A DNA stretch of 64,000 nt from Rhodococcus ruber NBRC 15591. GTDB lineage: Bacteria; Actinomycetota; Actinomycetes; Mycobacteriales; Mycobacteriaceae. Below are positions 35,051 to 43,531 of the stretch, in pieces. The position numbers and the translations under genes are program-made. Below the pieces are notes generated by a model. The model did no database searches and had not been told where the DNA came from. It was given only the letters and a program-made list of their open reading frames with translations. Position 1 is the first letter of the stretch. The number at the start of each line of letters is the position of its first letter. The DNA is taken from contig NZ_BCXE01000002.1 of assembly GCF_001894945.1 (NCBI RefSeq), positions 96,855 through 160,854 on the forward strand, given 5' to 3'.

Positions 35051-35844
35051 CGATGACCCACGGCGAACCGATCGCGGCGTCGCCGGACTACGTGCAGTCC
35101 CTCGCCCGCGGACTGTCCGTCATCAAGGCATTCGACGCCGAGCATCCGCGCCGCACCCTGAGCGAGGTCGCCAAGGCCACCGACCTGACCCGGGCCACCG
35201 CGCGACGGTTCCTGCTCACCCTGGTCGAGCTCGGATACGTACGTACGGACGGCTCCCAGTTCTGGCTGACGCCGCGCGTGCTCGAACTCGGCTACAGCTA
35301 CCTGTCGAGTCTGACGCTGCCGGACGTCGCCCGCCCGCACCTCGAGGCGCTCGCCCAGAAGGTGCACGAGTCGACGTCGGTGTCCGTGCTCGACGGCGGC
35401 GACGTCGTGTACGTCGCGCGGGTGCCGGTCAGCCGCATCATGACCGTCTCCATCACCATCGGCACCCGCTTCCCGGCGCACGCCACGTCGATGGGCCGGG
35501 TGCTGCTGGCCGGCCTGTCCCCCGCCGACCTCGACGCCTACCTCGCCACCGCGACGCTCGAGCCCCTCACGTCGCGGACCCTCGTCACTCCCGCCGACCT
35601 GCGCGCCGAGCTCGACCGGATCCGGCGGGACGGCTACTGCATCGTCGACCAGGAGCTCGAGGAGGGCCTGCGGTCGCTGGCCGCACCCATCCGCGACGCC
35701 TCGGGTGCCGTCGTCGCGGCCGTGAACATCTCCACCCAGGCCGCCCGCTACAGCCTCGACGCCGTCCACAGCGACCTCGTGCCCGCTGTGGTCGACACCG
35801 CGGCGGCGATCTCGTCCGACCTCGCCCGGACCCAGAACCACTGA
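35047..35844 (+). CDS. pcaR: IclR-family regulator PcaR
   Basis: Regulator of 265 aa with an N-terminal winged helix (LSEVAKATDLTRATARRFLLTL, about residues 38-60) and a C-terminal IclR effector domain (about 80-255, with RFPAHATSMGRVLLAG and the DQELEEGLRSLAAP block). It sits inside the operon it probably controls, between pcaL and pcaF, so it is autoregulated through the pcaH promoter. Protocatechuate or beta-ketoadipate would be the usual effector. Confidence 0.92.
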   Translation: MTMTHGEPIAASPDYVQSLARGLSVIKAFDAEHPRRTLSEVAKATDLTRATARRFLLTLVELGYVRTDGSQFWLTPRVLELGYSYLSSLTLPDVARPHLEALAQKVHESTSVSVLDGGDVVYVARVPVSRIMTVSITIGTRFPAHATSMGRVLLAGLSPADLDAYLATATLEPLTSRTLVTPADLRAELDRIRRDGYCIVDQELEEGLRSLAAPIRDASGAVVAAVNISTQAARYSLDAVHSDLVPAVVDTAAAISSDLARTQNH

Positions 35845-35870
35845 CCCCGATTCCCCGACAAGGAAGTGCC

Positions 35871-37082
35871 ATGCGCGACGTCGTGATCTGCGAACCCCTC
35901 CGTACCCCCGTCGGCCGCTTCGGCGGCGTCCTGAAGGACGTCGCGCCGGAAGACTTGGCCGCCACCGTGATCCGCGAGCTCGTCACCCGCACCGGCCTCG
36001 CCGGCACGGACGTCGACGACGTGATCCTCGGTCAGGCCTCGCCCAACGGCGAAGCTCCCGCGCTGGGCCGCGTCGCCGCATTGAACGCCGGTCTGGGCGT
36101 CGAGGTTCCGGGACTGCAGGTCGACCGGCGCTGCGGCTCCGGGCTGCAGGCGATCCTGCAGGCCGTCATGCAGGTCCAGTCCGGCGGCAGCGACCTGATC
36201 CTCGCCGGTGGCGCCGAGTCGATGAGCCAGGCCGAGTTCTACGCCACCGGCATGCGGTGGGGCGTCAAGGGCGAGGCCGTGGCCCTGTCCGACCGGCTGG
36301 CCCGCGCGCGGGTCACCGCCGGCGGCCGCGACTTCCCGGTGCCCGGCGGCATGATCGAGACGGCGGAGAACCTGCGCGCCGAGTTCTCCCTCAGCCGGGC
36401 GGACCAGGACGCCCTGGCGGTGCAGTCGCACCAGCGGGCCGTCGCCGCGCAGAAGAACGGCGTCTTCGCGCAGGAGATCGTTCCCGTGTCGGTGCCGCAG
36501 CGCAAGGGTGAACCGCTCGTCGTCGACACCGACGAGCACCCCCGCGCCGACACCAGCATCGAATCGCTCGCCACGCTGCGCCCGATCCGGGCCAGGATCG
36601 ACCCGGAGTCGACCGTCACCGCCGGCAACGCCAGCGGCCAGAACGACGGTGCGGCCGTCGCGATCGTCACCACCGCCGAGAAGGCGGCCCAGCTGGGACT
36701 GCGTCCGCTGGCCCGGCTCGCGAGCTGGGCGGTGGCGGGAGTGCCGCCGCGCACCATGGGCATCGGCCCGGTGCCGGCCACCGAGAAGGCCCTCGGCCGG
36801 CTCGGCCTGACCCTGGCCGACATGGACGTGATCGAGCTCAACGAGGCGTTCGCCGCGCAGACCCTCGCCGTGACCCGCAGCTGGGGCCTCGAGCCCGACG
36901 ACACCCGCCTGAACCCCAACGGCTCCGGCATCTCCCTCGGCCATCCGGTCGGCGCGACCGGCGGCCGCATCCTCGCGACCCTGCTGCGCGAACTGGACCG
37001 TCGCGGGGGGCGCTACGGCCTCGAGACGATGTGCATCGGCGGCGGCCAGGGCCTGGCCGCGGTGTTCGAGAAGGCGGCGTAG
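35871..37082 (+). CDS. pcaF: Beta-ketoadipyl-CoA thiolase
   Basis: Thiolase of 403 aa; splits beta-ketoadipyl-CoA to succinyl-CoA and acetyl-CoA, the last step of the pathway. Catalytic Cys in DRRCGSGLQAI (about residue 90), GHPVGATGGR (about 360) and CIGGGQGLAAV (about 390). ATG at 35871 is preceded by AAGGAAG. Last gene of pcaHGBLRF, followed by a perfect 21-bp terminator stem. Confidence 0.94.
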   Translation: MRDVVICEPLRTPVGRFGGVLKDVAPEDLAATVIRELVTRTGLAGTDVDDVILGQASPNGEAPALGRVAALNAGLGVEVPGLQVDRRCGSGLQAILQAVMQVQSGGSDLILAGGAESMSQAEFYATGMRWGVKGEAVALSDRLARARVTAGGRDFPVPGGMIETAENLRAEFSLSRADQDALAVQSHQRAVAAQKNGVFAQEIVPVSVPQRKGEPLVVDTDEHPRADTSIESLATLRPIRARIDPESTVTAGNASGQNDGAAVAIVTTAEKAAQLGLRPLARLASWAVAGVPPRTMGIGPVPATEKALGRLGLTLADMDVIELNEAFAAQTLAVTRSWGLEPDDTRLNPNGSGISLGHPVGATGGRILATLLRELDRRGGRYGLETMCIGGGQGLAAVFEKAA

Positions 37083-37085
37083 CCG

Positions 37086-37145
37086 CCGGTGTGTCCTTTG
37101 GGCTGCCAGGGCAGCCCAAAGGACACACCGGCCGCGTCAGCGGCG
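37086..37145. repeat. Dispersed hairpin repeat, copy B (terminator between pcaF and pcaK-like gene)
   Basis: Perfect 21-bp stem (37086-37106 with 37111-37131) with a 4-nt loop. The stem and the following CCGCGTCAGCGGC are nearly identical to 20337-20396. This copy ends inside the stop of the convergent transporter gene. Confidence 0.92.
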
Positions 37146-38420
37146 GGCGGGCACGACGGCGGGTTCCGTCTTCGAGAGCGTGTTCGGCGCGGTGATCCGG
37201 CCGAGCACCGCGATGAGGACCAGGGCGGCCAGGACCGGGACGCAGGCGACGAGGACGATGGTGCCGGTGGGGACGCCGAGGCCGATCAGTGCGCCGCCCA
37301 GGACGGGCCCGACCACGGAGCCGAGCCGGCCCATCGACGCCGACCAGCCCACCGCCGTCGTCGCGGTGGCCTGCGGATACATCGAGACCGACAGTGCGGT
37401 CTGGCCGATCATGCCCGCCTGGACGCCGAGCCCCACTCCACCGAAGACGATCAGCAGCAGCACCTTGTCGGCGCCGAGGAACGCGGACACGACGAGGAAG
37501 ACGATCGCCAGCGACGTCGTGACCACGAGCACCGACGACATCCGGAACCGCAGCGCGCCGATCATCAGGACCGCCGCGCCGACGATGCTGCCGATACCGA
37601 GCGCCGCCGACCCCAGCGGCGCGAGGCTCGCCGAGAACCCGTAGCTCGTCAGCAGCGTCGGCAGCCACGACGAGAAGACGTAGTACACGGTGAACATCAG
37701 GAACGAGAAGCCCCACAGCAGCAGCGTGCGGCTGCGCAGACCGGGGTCGAACAGGCGCGCGACGGAGGCCTGCCGCACCGCCGACGTCGTGGCCTCCGGT
37801 GCGGGCCCACCGGCGGCGGCGCGGCCGTCGGGCAGTCCGATCCACAGCAGCGGCAGCAGGACGGCGGATGCGGCGGCGCCGGCGAGGAACACCGACTCCC
37901 AGCCGAACGCGGCGATCAGGCGCGTGCCGACCAGGCCGGCGAGCAGCGCACCGAGCGAGATGCCCATCGTGACGAACACCGCGATGGACTGCCGCAGCCG
38001 GGGCGGGTTGAGCACCGTCGCATGCGACACGGCGGCGGGCAGCACCGCGCCGAGACCGAGTCCGGTGAGCACCCGCAGGGCCGTCAGTTCGGTGATCGTC
38101 GACGCGAACGCGGTCAGCAGCGAACCGACGGTGAACACCACCACGGCCGTCAGCACGACGCGGCGGGCACCGAACCGGGCGACGAGCCGGCCGCAGGCGA
38201 GGTAGCCGAGCGCGACGCCGGCGCTGGTCAGCGACAGCGCGGGAGTGAAGTGGGACGGGGCGACGCCCCAGTCCCTCGCGAGTGCCGGGACCGACAGGCC
38301 CAGGGCGATCGTGTCGTAGCCGTCGAGGACGACGGCGACGAAGGTCAGGACGAGGACCAGCCAGTTGGGCGAGTCCTCGTCGGTTCGGGTGAGGGACGGT
38401 GTGCTGTCGGTTCCGCGCAT
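37137..38420 (-). CDS. MFS aromatic-acid transporter (AAHS/PcaK type)
   Basis: Membrane protein of 427 aa with twelve predicted helices and a central loop. The first helix carries LDGYDTIALG (about residues 32-41), matching the DG-x-D motif of the aromatic acid/H+ symporter family, of which PcaK (4-hydroxybenzoate/protocatechuate) is the best known. RFGARRVVL after helix 2 is the MFS loop motif. ATG at 38420 follows GAGGAC. Position beside pca genes supports uptake of protocatechuate or hydroxybenzoate; the exact substrate is inferred. Confidence 0.85.
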   Translation of the reverse strand: MRGTDSTPSLTRTDEDSPNWLVLVLTFVAVVLDGYDTIALGLSVPALARDWGVAPSHFTPALSLTSAGVALGYLACGRLVARFGARRVVLTAVVVFTVGSLLTAFASTITELTALRVLTGLGLGAVLPAAVSHATVLNPPRLRQSIAVFVTMGISLGALLAGLVGTRLIAAFGWESVFLAGAAASAVLLPLLWIGLPDGRAAAGGPAPEATTSAVRQASVARLFDPGLRSRTLLLWGFSFLMFTVYYVFSSWLPTLLTSYGFSASLAPLGSAALGIGSIVGAAVLMIGALRFRMSSVLVVTTSLAIVFLVVSAFLGADKVLLLIVFGGVGLGVQAGMIGQTALSVSMYPQATATTAVGWSASMGRLGSVVGPVLGGALIGLGVPTGTIVLVACVPVLAALVLIAVLGRITAPNTLSKTEPAVVPARR

Positions 38421-38472
38421 GATGGCGTCCTCGGGTCGGTCGATGCCCTGCCACGGGCGTCGAAACGGAAGA

Positions 38473-38877
38473 TTACGCGTCCGCCGTCGCGGGCGCTGAG
38501 ATGATGCCCTGTGCCTCGACCTCGACGCCGAGGCCGGCCTCGACCAGGGCCGACACCTCGACCAGGGTCGAGCACGGGAAGTCGCCGTGGAACACCTCGG
38601 CCCGGGCCCGCCCGACGGCGGCCTTGTCCGCGATGTCCGTGACGTAGATGCGCAGGGCGAGGATGTCGTCGACCTGCGCGCCGCAGGCTTCGACCAGGAC
38701 GCGGGTGCGCCGGAACGCCTCCCGCGCCTGCCGGTAGACGTCGCCGCCGCCGACGGGACCGTCGGGGGTGCCGGCGTGCATGCCGGAGACGAAGAAGTGC
38801 CGGCCGACGACGCGGGCGTTGCTGAACATGCCCGGCCGCGGGGGTTCCGGGACGGACGGGTGGCCGACGCGGCTCAT
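38473..38877 (-). CDS. RidA-family protein (last gene of the Rieske operon)
   Basis: Protein of 134 aa of the RidA/YjgF superfamily, which hydrolyse reactive enamine/imine intermediates or act as 2-aminomuconate deaminase. Visible: FFVSGMHAGTPDG (about residues 28-40), the central RVLVEACGAQVDDILALRIYVTD block quoted as ACGAQVDDILALRIYVTD, and the C-terminal VSALVEAGLGVEVEAQGI. ATG at 38877 overlaps the preceding gene by 4 nt. A second RidA-like gene lies at the other end of the operon (47590). Confidence 0.85.
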   Translation of the reverse strand: MSRVGHPSVPEPPRPGMFSNARVVGRHFFVSGMHAGTPDGPVGGGDVYRQAREAFRRTRVLVEACGAQVDDILALRIYVTDIADKAAVGRARAEVFHGDFPCSTLVEVSALVEAGLGVEVEAQGIISAPATADA

Positions 38878-39197
38878 CGGACCACCCGTGCGTCGGATTC
38901 GCGGGTCAACCGCTCGCGTACCGGCACGAAGTCGTAGGTCGGGTAGCACTCGGTGCGGAACACGCCCCACGCGCGACGCTCGAGTTCGACGTTGACGGCG
39001 GCCAGCCGCTCGGCGGGCAGCCGCAGGGTCACGATCTGGCCGATCCCCATCGCGACGACCCACGAGACGACCTCGCACCCCTCGGGCGGGAACCCGTGCC
39101 ACCAGTCCGCGTCGTCGAGCCGGCCCTGCAACTGTTCGAGGTTCCGGCTCTGGTCGTGCCGCAGGACGACGGTGAGCATCAGGGTCCCGCCGCTCAT
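38874..39197 (-). CDS. Small uncharacterised protein in the Rieske operon
   Basis: Protein of 107 aa beginning MSGGTLMLTVVLRH. It contains WWHGFPPEGCEVVSWVVAMG and ECYPTYDFVP. The alternating strand/helix pattern suggests a ferredoxin-like alpha+beta fold of the small dimeric barrel type, as in muconolactone isomerase. No function known. It overlaps both neighbours by 4 nt, so it is stoichiometrically tied to the oxygenase. Confidence 0.75.
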   Translation of the reverse strand: MSGGTLMLTVVLRHDQSRNLEQLQGRLDDADWWHGFPPEGCEVVSWVVAMGIGQIVTLRLPAERLAAVNVELERRAWGVFRTECYPTYDFVPVRERLTRESDARVVR

Positions 39198-40288
39198 GCC
39201 GGCACACCCGCGAGCACGGCCGCCTGCTGCTTCGCGTCGGCCCGGTAGATCCGGCGGATCCGGGAGACACCGAGGTCGTGCTGGTAGAGGTGTTCCTCGA
39301 CGTCGGCGTCCGCAGCCAGCGCCTCGAGGACGGCGCGGTCCTGTTCGAGGACCTCCCAGTGCCGTTCCTCGAGCCGGGTCCGGTACAGGAATCGCCACGC
39401 CTCCCGTTCCCAGCCCGATACCCGCCGGGTGCGCCAGTGGAAGATGGCGGAGTGGTCCCGGTCGATCGGGGTGCACATCCCGACGATGCCGAAGACCCCG
39501 CCGGGACCGGCGTTGGGGGCGTACGGGATCTCGAGGTCCACGTAGTCCATCGATCCGCGCACGAATTCCACCCAGTCGAAGTTCACGCCGCGCTGGTCGG
39601 TCTTCTCGAAGAAGAACCCGCGGCCGGTCTCGCGGATCCGGAACCGCGCCGACGTGTCGCCGCCGAACATCGAGTGCGAATTGCGGTGCAGGAACGCCCC
39701 GTGCATCGGATCGAGCACGTTGTCCATGTAGAACCGCCACGGCCCGGCCCACTCCGCGTAGTTCGGGAACCACGACACCTCGTCGTCCGCGAGCCGGTCC
39801 GGCAGCACGAACGGGGTGGGCACGGAGTCGTGGGTCAGGGGCACGAACGCGAAGATCGTGTCGGCGGCTTCGACCACCGACAGCGACGCGGTCGCGCGTT
39901 TGCCCTCGAGCGCGCATCCGGGCATGCCGGGCACGGAGACGACGGTGCCGGTGCCGTCGACCTGCACGCCGTGGTACAGGCAGGCGACGCGGTCACCGAG
40001 GTGCTGGCCGACGGACAGCGGCGCGCTGCGGTGCGGGCACCGGTCCTCGAGCATGTGGACTGCGCCCCGCGCGTCGCGGAACAGCAGCCAGTCCACGCCG
40101 AGGCGGGTGACCTTGATCATGGCGCCCGGTTCGACCATGCGCGACGGGAGGATCGGGTACCAGCGGTCGCGCAGGCCGGTCGCGGCGATCTCGTCGGCGT
40201 CCATCGGCCGGCGGGTGCCGACGGCGAATCGGGGTCCGGTCGGGCGCGAGCCCCCGGTGGTGGTGTGTGTGGTCTCGAAGGTGGTCAT
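39194..40288 (-). CDS. Rieske non-haem iron oxygenase, alpha subunit
   Basis: Aromatic-ring oxygenase of 364 aa. Rieske [2Fe-2S] site: CPHRSAPLSVGQ and then CLYHG (C-x-H and C-x2-H, about residues 83-106). Mononuclear iron site: MDNVLDPMHGAFLHRNS with two His and a conserved Asp (about 186-202). ATG at 40288 follows GGGAG and lies 1 bp from the previous stop. The overall layout resembles phthalate/vanillate-type oxygenases without a beta subunit. The probable electron donor is the reductase at 46055. It could hydroxylate, dihydroxylate or demethylate an aromatic; the substrate is not predictable. Confidence 0.9.
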   Translation of the reverse strand: MTTFETTHTTTGGSRPTGPRFAVGTRRPMDADEIAATGLRDRWYPILPSRMVEPGAMIKVTRLGVDWLLFRDARGAVHMLEDRCPHRSAPLSVGQHLGDRVACLYHGVQVDGTGTVVSVPGMPGCALEGKRATASLSVVEAADTIFAFVPLTHDSVPTPFVLPDRLADDEVSWFPNYAEWAGPWRFYMDNVLDPMHGAFLHRNSHSMFGGDTSARFRIRETGRGFFFEKTDQRGVNFDWVEFVRGSMDYVDLEIPYAPNAGPGGVFGIVGMCTPIDRDHSAIFHWRTRRVSGWEREAWRFLYRTRLEERHWEVLEQDRAVLEALAADADVEEHLYQHDLGVSRIRRIYRADAKQQAAVLAGVPA

Positions 40289-40289
40289 G

Positions 40290-40532
40290 TCATCTCCCCA
40301 GTCGTCGCATCTCGGCGCGGAAGGTGTCCTCGGTCCAGGGCCGGCCGTCGGGGCCGTGCAGCCCCAGGCCGTTGAGTCCCTCGACGACACCGGGCAGGTC
40401 GTGGGTGCCGGTCCCGAAGATCTCCATCAGGGAACCGGCGAGCTTGTCCTCGTAGGGGGTCAGCGGATCGGGATGGGTCTGTCGGGGTTCCAGGTACGGT
40501 TCGGCGGATCGTGCCGTCGCGGTGCGGTTCAC
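40290..40532 (-). CDS. Small recombinase-like HTH (HTH_62-type) protein
   Basis: Protein of 80 aa with a C-terminal GLHGPDGRPWTEDTFRAEM helix-turn-helix-like segment, resembling the recombinase-like HTH domain found as a small gene beside Rieske oxygenases. It starts at GTG 40532 in a 4-nt overlap with the upstream gene. It has no recombinase catalytic domain. Its role in aromatic clusters is unknown; a partner or specificity factor for the adjacent oxygenase is possible. Confidence 0.65.
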   Translation of the reverse strand: MNRTATARSAEPYLEPRQTHPDPLTPYEDKLAGSLMEIFGTGTHDLPGVVEGLNGLGLHGPDGRPWTEDTFRAEMRRLGR

Positions 40533-40993
40533 GCGAGAACTCCTTCGATGTGGGGGGTGGGGGCGGCGAGCCCGGAGCGGTAGCGGGCGGCGAGTCCCTC
40601 GGCGATGGCGGCGAAGGCGCTCGCCCATTCGGCGAACGACTCGGGCCGCGTGAGGTGGACGGGCGCCGGACATCCGTCGACGACGACGAAGACTCCGTTG
40701 TCGATCTCGCCGGCGAGGCGCTGCGGTACGGACAAATCGGTGTCGTCGCCGAGCGCGGAGGCCACCACCAGGGTGGGGACGGTGATCCGGCCGAGGACGC
40801 CGGCGACGGTGTCGACGTCGAGCACGGGATCGGCGAGGATCAGGCTGCGCAGCAGGGATTCGTGACGGCCCGCCGCGCGCAGGGCGGGTTCGGCATCGGC
40901 ACCCGCGGCGCACAGGTGCACCGCGCGGCCGTCGCGCAACGCCGTCTCGGCCTGCCCGCCGGCCCACCAGAGCGCCTCGGCCGGCGAGTTCAT
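40529..40993 (-). CDS. Short alpha/beta-hydrolase-like protein lacking a nucleophile
   Basis: Protein of 154 aa that resembles the C-terminal half of alpha/beta hydrolases: cap-like helices, then ITVPTLVVASALGDDTDL in the place of the Asp loop. The nucleophile elbow (G-x-S-x-G) is absent and no catalytic His loop is obvious (CPAPVHLTRPESF). ATG at 40993 overlaps the ThDP gene stop by 4 nt and the stop overlaps the next gene, so the short length is a stable coding state, not a frameshift remnant in visible surroundings. Probably non-catalytic. Confidence 0.65.
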   Translation of the reverse strand: MNSPAEALWWAGGQAETALRDGRAVHLCAAGADAEPALRAAGRHESLLRSLILADPVLDVDTVAGVLGRITVPTLVVASALGDDTDLSVPQRLAGEIDNGVFVVVDGCPAPVHLTRPESFAEWASAFAAIAEGLAARYRSGLAAPTPHIEGVLA

Positions 40994-42675
40994 CGCGCAC
41001 CTCCCGTCGGCACGTGCACCGGTGGGACGAACGGTCCGGGCGGGGGGTCGAGGGCGGTCACGTCGACCTCGACGAGGGCGGGCCGGCGCGCCGCGACCGC
41101 CTCGGCCAATGCGGCCTCGAAGACGCCGGGCCGCTGCACGAGGGTGTACGGCATGCCCATCGACGCGGCGAGCAGATCGAACCGCGGCGTGTGCAGGTCC
41201 ACCCCGGACCGACAGAAACCGTTGGCCTCCTGCATGTTCCGGAGAACGCCGTAGCCGCCGTCGTTGAACACCAGCACGACGCACCACGCGTCGGTGCCGG
41301 CGAGCGAGGCGAGCTCGCCGAGGTGCACGGCCAGACCGCCGTCCCCGGCCATCACGACCGTCGGCACGTCCCGGCGGGCCTGGGCCGCACCGAGTCCCAT
41401 GGCCAGGCCCTGCCCGATGCCGCCGCCGAGCGGGAAGATGTTGGTCTCCCGCTCGTAGAACGGCAGCAGACGGTTGCCCCACTGGCTGGACGGGATCGTC
41501 ACGTCGCGGGCGACCACGGACCGACGGGGCAGCACGCGGCGCATGCCCTCGCAGATCTCGGCGTAGCCGCCGATGTACTCGGTGAGTGCGGCCCGGCTGC
41601 GCTCGCGCACCGTTCGGACCCGGGCCGCCCAGTCGTCGCGCCGGCCGGCGCCGTCGAGCGCGTCGAGGATGCCGCGCAGTGCCGTGCGGGCGTCGGCGAC
41701 GATGCCGACCGTGGCCGGATACACCCGGCCGATCGCGGCGGGATCGACGTCGATCTGCACCTGGGTCGCCGGCAGTGCGAGGTGGTAGCTCTTGGTCTCG
41801 TTGGACCGGAAGTGGGTTCCGACGGCGAGCAGGACGTCGGCGTCGGCGAGGAGCCCCGCGACCTCGGGGGAGGCCGCGAAGTTCCCGACGACGAGGTCGT
41901 CGTCCTCGGACACGATGCCCCGTCCGGAGTTGCTGGTGAGAATCCCGGCCCCGAGCCGGTGCGCGAGGGCACGCAGTTCGTCGCCGGCGCCGGCGGCACC
42001 CCCACCGAGCCACAGCAGCGGCCGCTCGGCGGAGGCGAGCACCGCGGCGGCGCGGTCCAGCGCAGCGGCGTTGGGGGCCGGTGGCCGTGCGATCCGGGTA
42101 TCGGCCGCCCGCTGCTCGTCCGGCGACGCCAGATACTGCAGGTCGGTGGGCCATTCGACACTCGCCGGCCCCTGCGGTGCCGACAGGATGCGGCCGATCG
42201 CGGCCTCGAGTTCCGCCTCGGCGTCCTTGGCGTCGGTGATCGTCGCCGCGTAGGCGGACACGGCGTCGAGCATCTGCCGTTGCCGGGGGAATTCGTGGAT
42301 CACGCCGCGGCTCGACGAGGCCGGTTCGGGCGTGAGGAATTCGCTTTCGATCTGGCCGGTCACGTGCAGGACGCGGCTGCCGGCGGTGAGCGCCTCTATC
42401 ATCGATCCGGCGGCGTTGCCGGCGCCGGTTCCGGTGCTCGTCAGTGCCACGCCGATGCGGCCCGAGGCGCGGGCGTACCCGTCCGCGGCGTTGACCGCCG
42501 CGGCCTCGTGCCGCACCTCGACGAAGTTCAGGTCGCGGGCGACGGCCTCGACGAGGGGCAGGTTGTGGATGCTGACGACGCCGAACGCGGTGTCGATGCC
42601 GTGCCGGCGCATGACCGACACGAGGACGTCGCCGCCGGTGGCGCGCCGACCCGGCGCGGATGAGGGAGTGTCCAT
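40990..42675 (-). CDS. Thiamine-diphosphate-dependent enzyme (acetolactate-synthase-like)
   Basis: Protein of 561 aa with the three ThDP-enzyme domains. The activating Glu is in VRHEAAAVNAADGYAR (about residue 50). The cofactor motif MAGDGGLAVHL followed by FNDGGYG lies near 440-475. ATG at 42675 follows GGAGG. It resembles benzoylformate decarboxylase/acetolactate-synthase-like enzymes acting on 2-oxo acids, so decarboxylation or carboligation of a pathway 2-oxo acid is likely. It is 31 bp downstream of the degenerate SDR. Confidence 0.88.
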   Translation of the reverse strand: MDTPSSAPGRRATGGDVLVSVMRRHGIDTAFGVVSIHNLPLVEAVARDLNFVEVRHEAAAVNAADGYARASGRIGVALTSTGTGAGNAAGSMIEALTAGSRVLHVTGQIESEFLTPEPASSSRGVIHEFPRQRQMLDAVSAYAATITDAKDAEAELEAAIGRILSAPQGPASVEWPTDLQYLASPDEQRAADTRIARPPAPNAAALDRAAAVLASAERPLLWLGGGAAGAGDELRALAHRLGAGILTSNSGRGIVSEDDDLVVGNFAASPEVAGLLADADVLLAVGTHFRSNETKSYHLALPATQVQIDVDPAAIGRVYPATVGIVADARTALRGILDALDGAGRRDDWAARVRTVRERSRAALTEYIGGYAEICEGMRRVLPRRSVVARDVTIPSSQWGNRLLPFYERETNIFPLGGGIGQGLAMGLGAAQARRDVPTVVMAGDGGLAVHLGELASLAGTDAWCVVLVFNDGGYGVLRNMQEANGFCRSGVDLHTPRFDLLAASMGMPYTLVQRPGVFEAALAEAVAARRPALVEVDVTALDPPPGPFVPPVHVPTGGAR

Positions 42676-42706
42676 GTTTCCTCCGATGCAGATGACCACT
42701 GGCGGG

Positions 42707-43492
42707 TCAGACGTAGCGTCCGACTCCGCCGCCGACGTCGACGGTCGCGCCGGTCACGTAGCTGTTGCGGGGTGAGAGCAGGGTGGTGACGGGGAAGGCG
42801 ACCTCGTCCGCAGTTCCGAAGCGGCCCAGTCCGATTCCGCGGGCGGCGGCGATCTCGGCGCTCCACTCGTCGAAGTCGCGGCCGGCGCCGGATTCGGCGT
42901 GCCGGCGCTGCCACTGGCCGGTGTCGACGAGGCCGAGCAGCACCGAGTTGACGCGGATGCCGTCGGGGGCGAGTTCCCCGGACAGGGACTGCGCCAGGTT
43001 GAGCAGTCCGGCACGGGCGGCCGAGGTGACGGCGAGCCGCAGTTCGGGTTGCCGCGCGAGGATCGCGTTGACGATCACCACGGAGGCCGCATCGGACTTC
43101 GCGAGCGCCGGCCGGGCCACGCGGATCAGATGCAGCGCGCCGAAGATCTTGAGCTCGAACTCGTCCCGGATCTGCTCGTCGGTGGTGTCGGTGAGTGTCG
43201 ACATCAGCGAGCGCCCGGCGTTGCACACCACTCCGTCGATGCCGCCGAACCGGTCGACGACCGCATCGGCGAAGGCCTGCACGGAGTTCCGGTCGGTGAC
43301 ATCGCACGCGGCGGTCAGGACGTCGGCCGGGTCGGCCGCCAGGGTGGCGGCGGCGCGGCGCAGGCGTGCGAGGTCGCGGGCGCAGAGTGCGACGCGGGCG
43401 CCTTCGGCGGCGAGCATCCGGGCGGTGGCGAGGCCGACCCCGGAACTCGCGCCGGTGACGATCACCGTGCGTCCGGTGAGGTGCAGGTCCAT
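42707..43492 (-). CDS. SDR-fold protein with degenerate catalytic residues
   Basis: SDR of 261 aa. The cofactor loop is intact (TGASSGVG, about residues 13-20) and the NAG is present (VCNAGRS). The catalytic Ser, Tyr and Lys are not: the Ser region reads VIVNAILARQP, and the Tyr-x3-Lys region reads VTSAARAG, giving Thr and Arg. This resembles the atypical BKR-like SDR group. It may be a regulatory or scaffold partner of the normal SDR at 43532, or use other chemistry. ATG at 43492. Confidence 0.85.
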   Translation of the reverse strand: MDLHLTGRTVIVTGASSGVGLATARMLAAEGARVALCARDLARLRRAAATLAADPADVLTAACDVTDRNSVQAFADAVVDRFGGIDGVVCNAGRSLMSTLTDTTDEQIRDEFELKIFGALHLIRVARPALAKSDAASVVIVNAILARQPELRLAVTSAARAGLLNLAQSLSGELAPDGIRVNSVLLGLVDTGQWQRRHAESGAGRDFDEWSAEIAAARGIGLGRFGTADEVAFPVTTLLSPRNSYVTGATVDVGGGVGRYV

Positions 43493-43531
43493 GGGTTCTC
43501 CGTGGGTTCGGGTGCTCGCCGGGCGAGCAGG

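Noticed and set aside
40529..40993. Frameshifted full-length hydrolase
   Set aside because: I looked for the N-terminal half with a G-x-S-x-G elbow in other frames just upstream; that DNA is the coupled ThDP gene, so there is no room for one.
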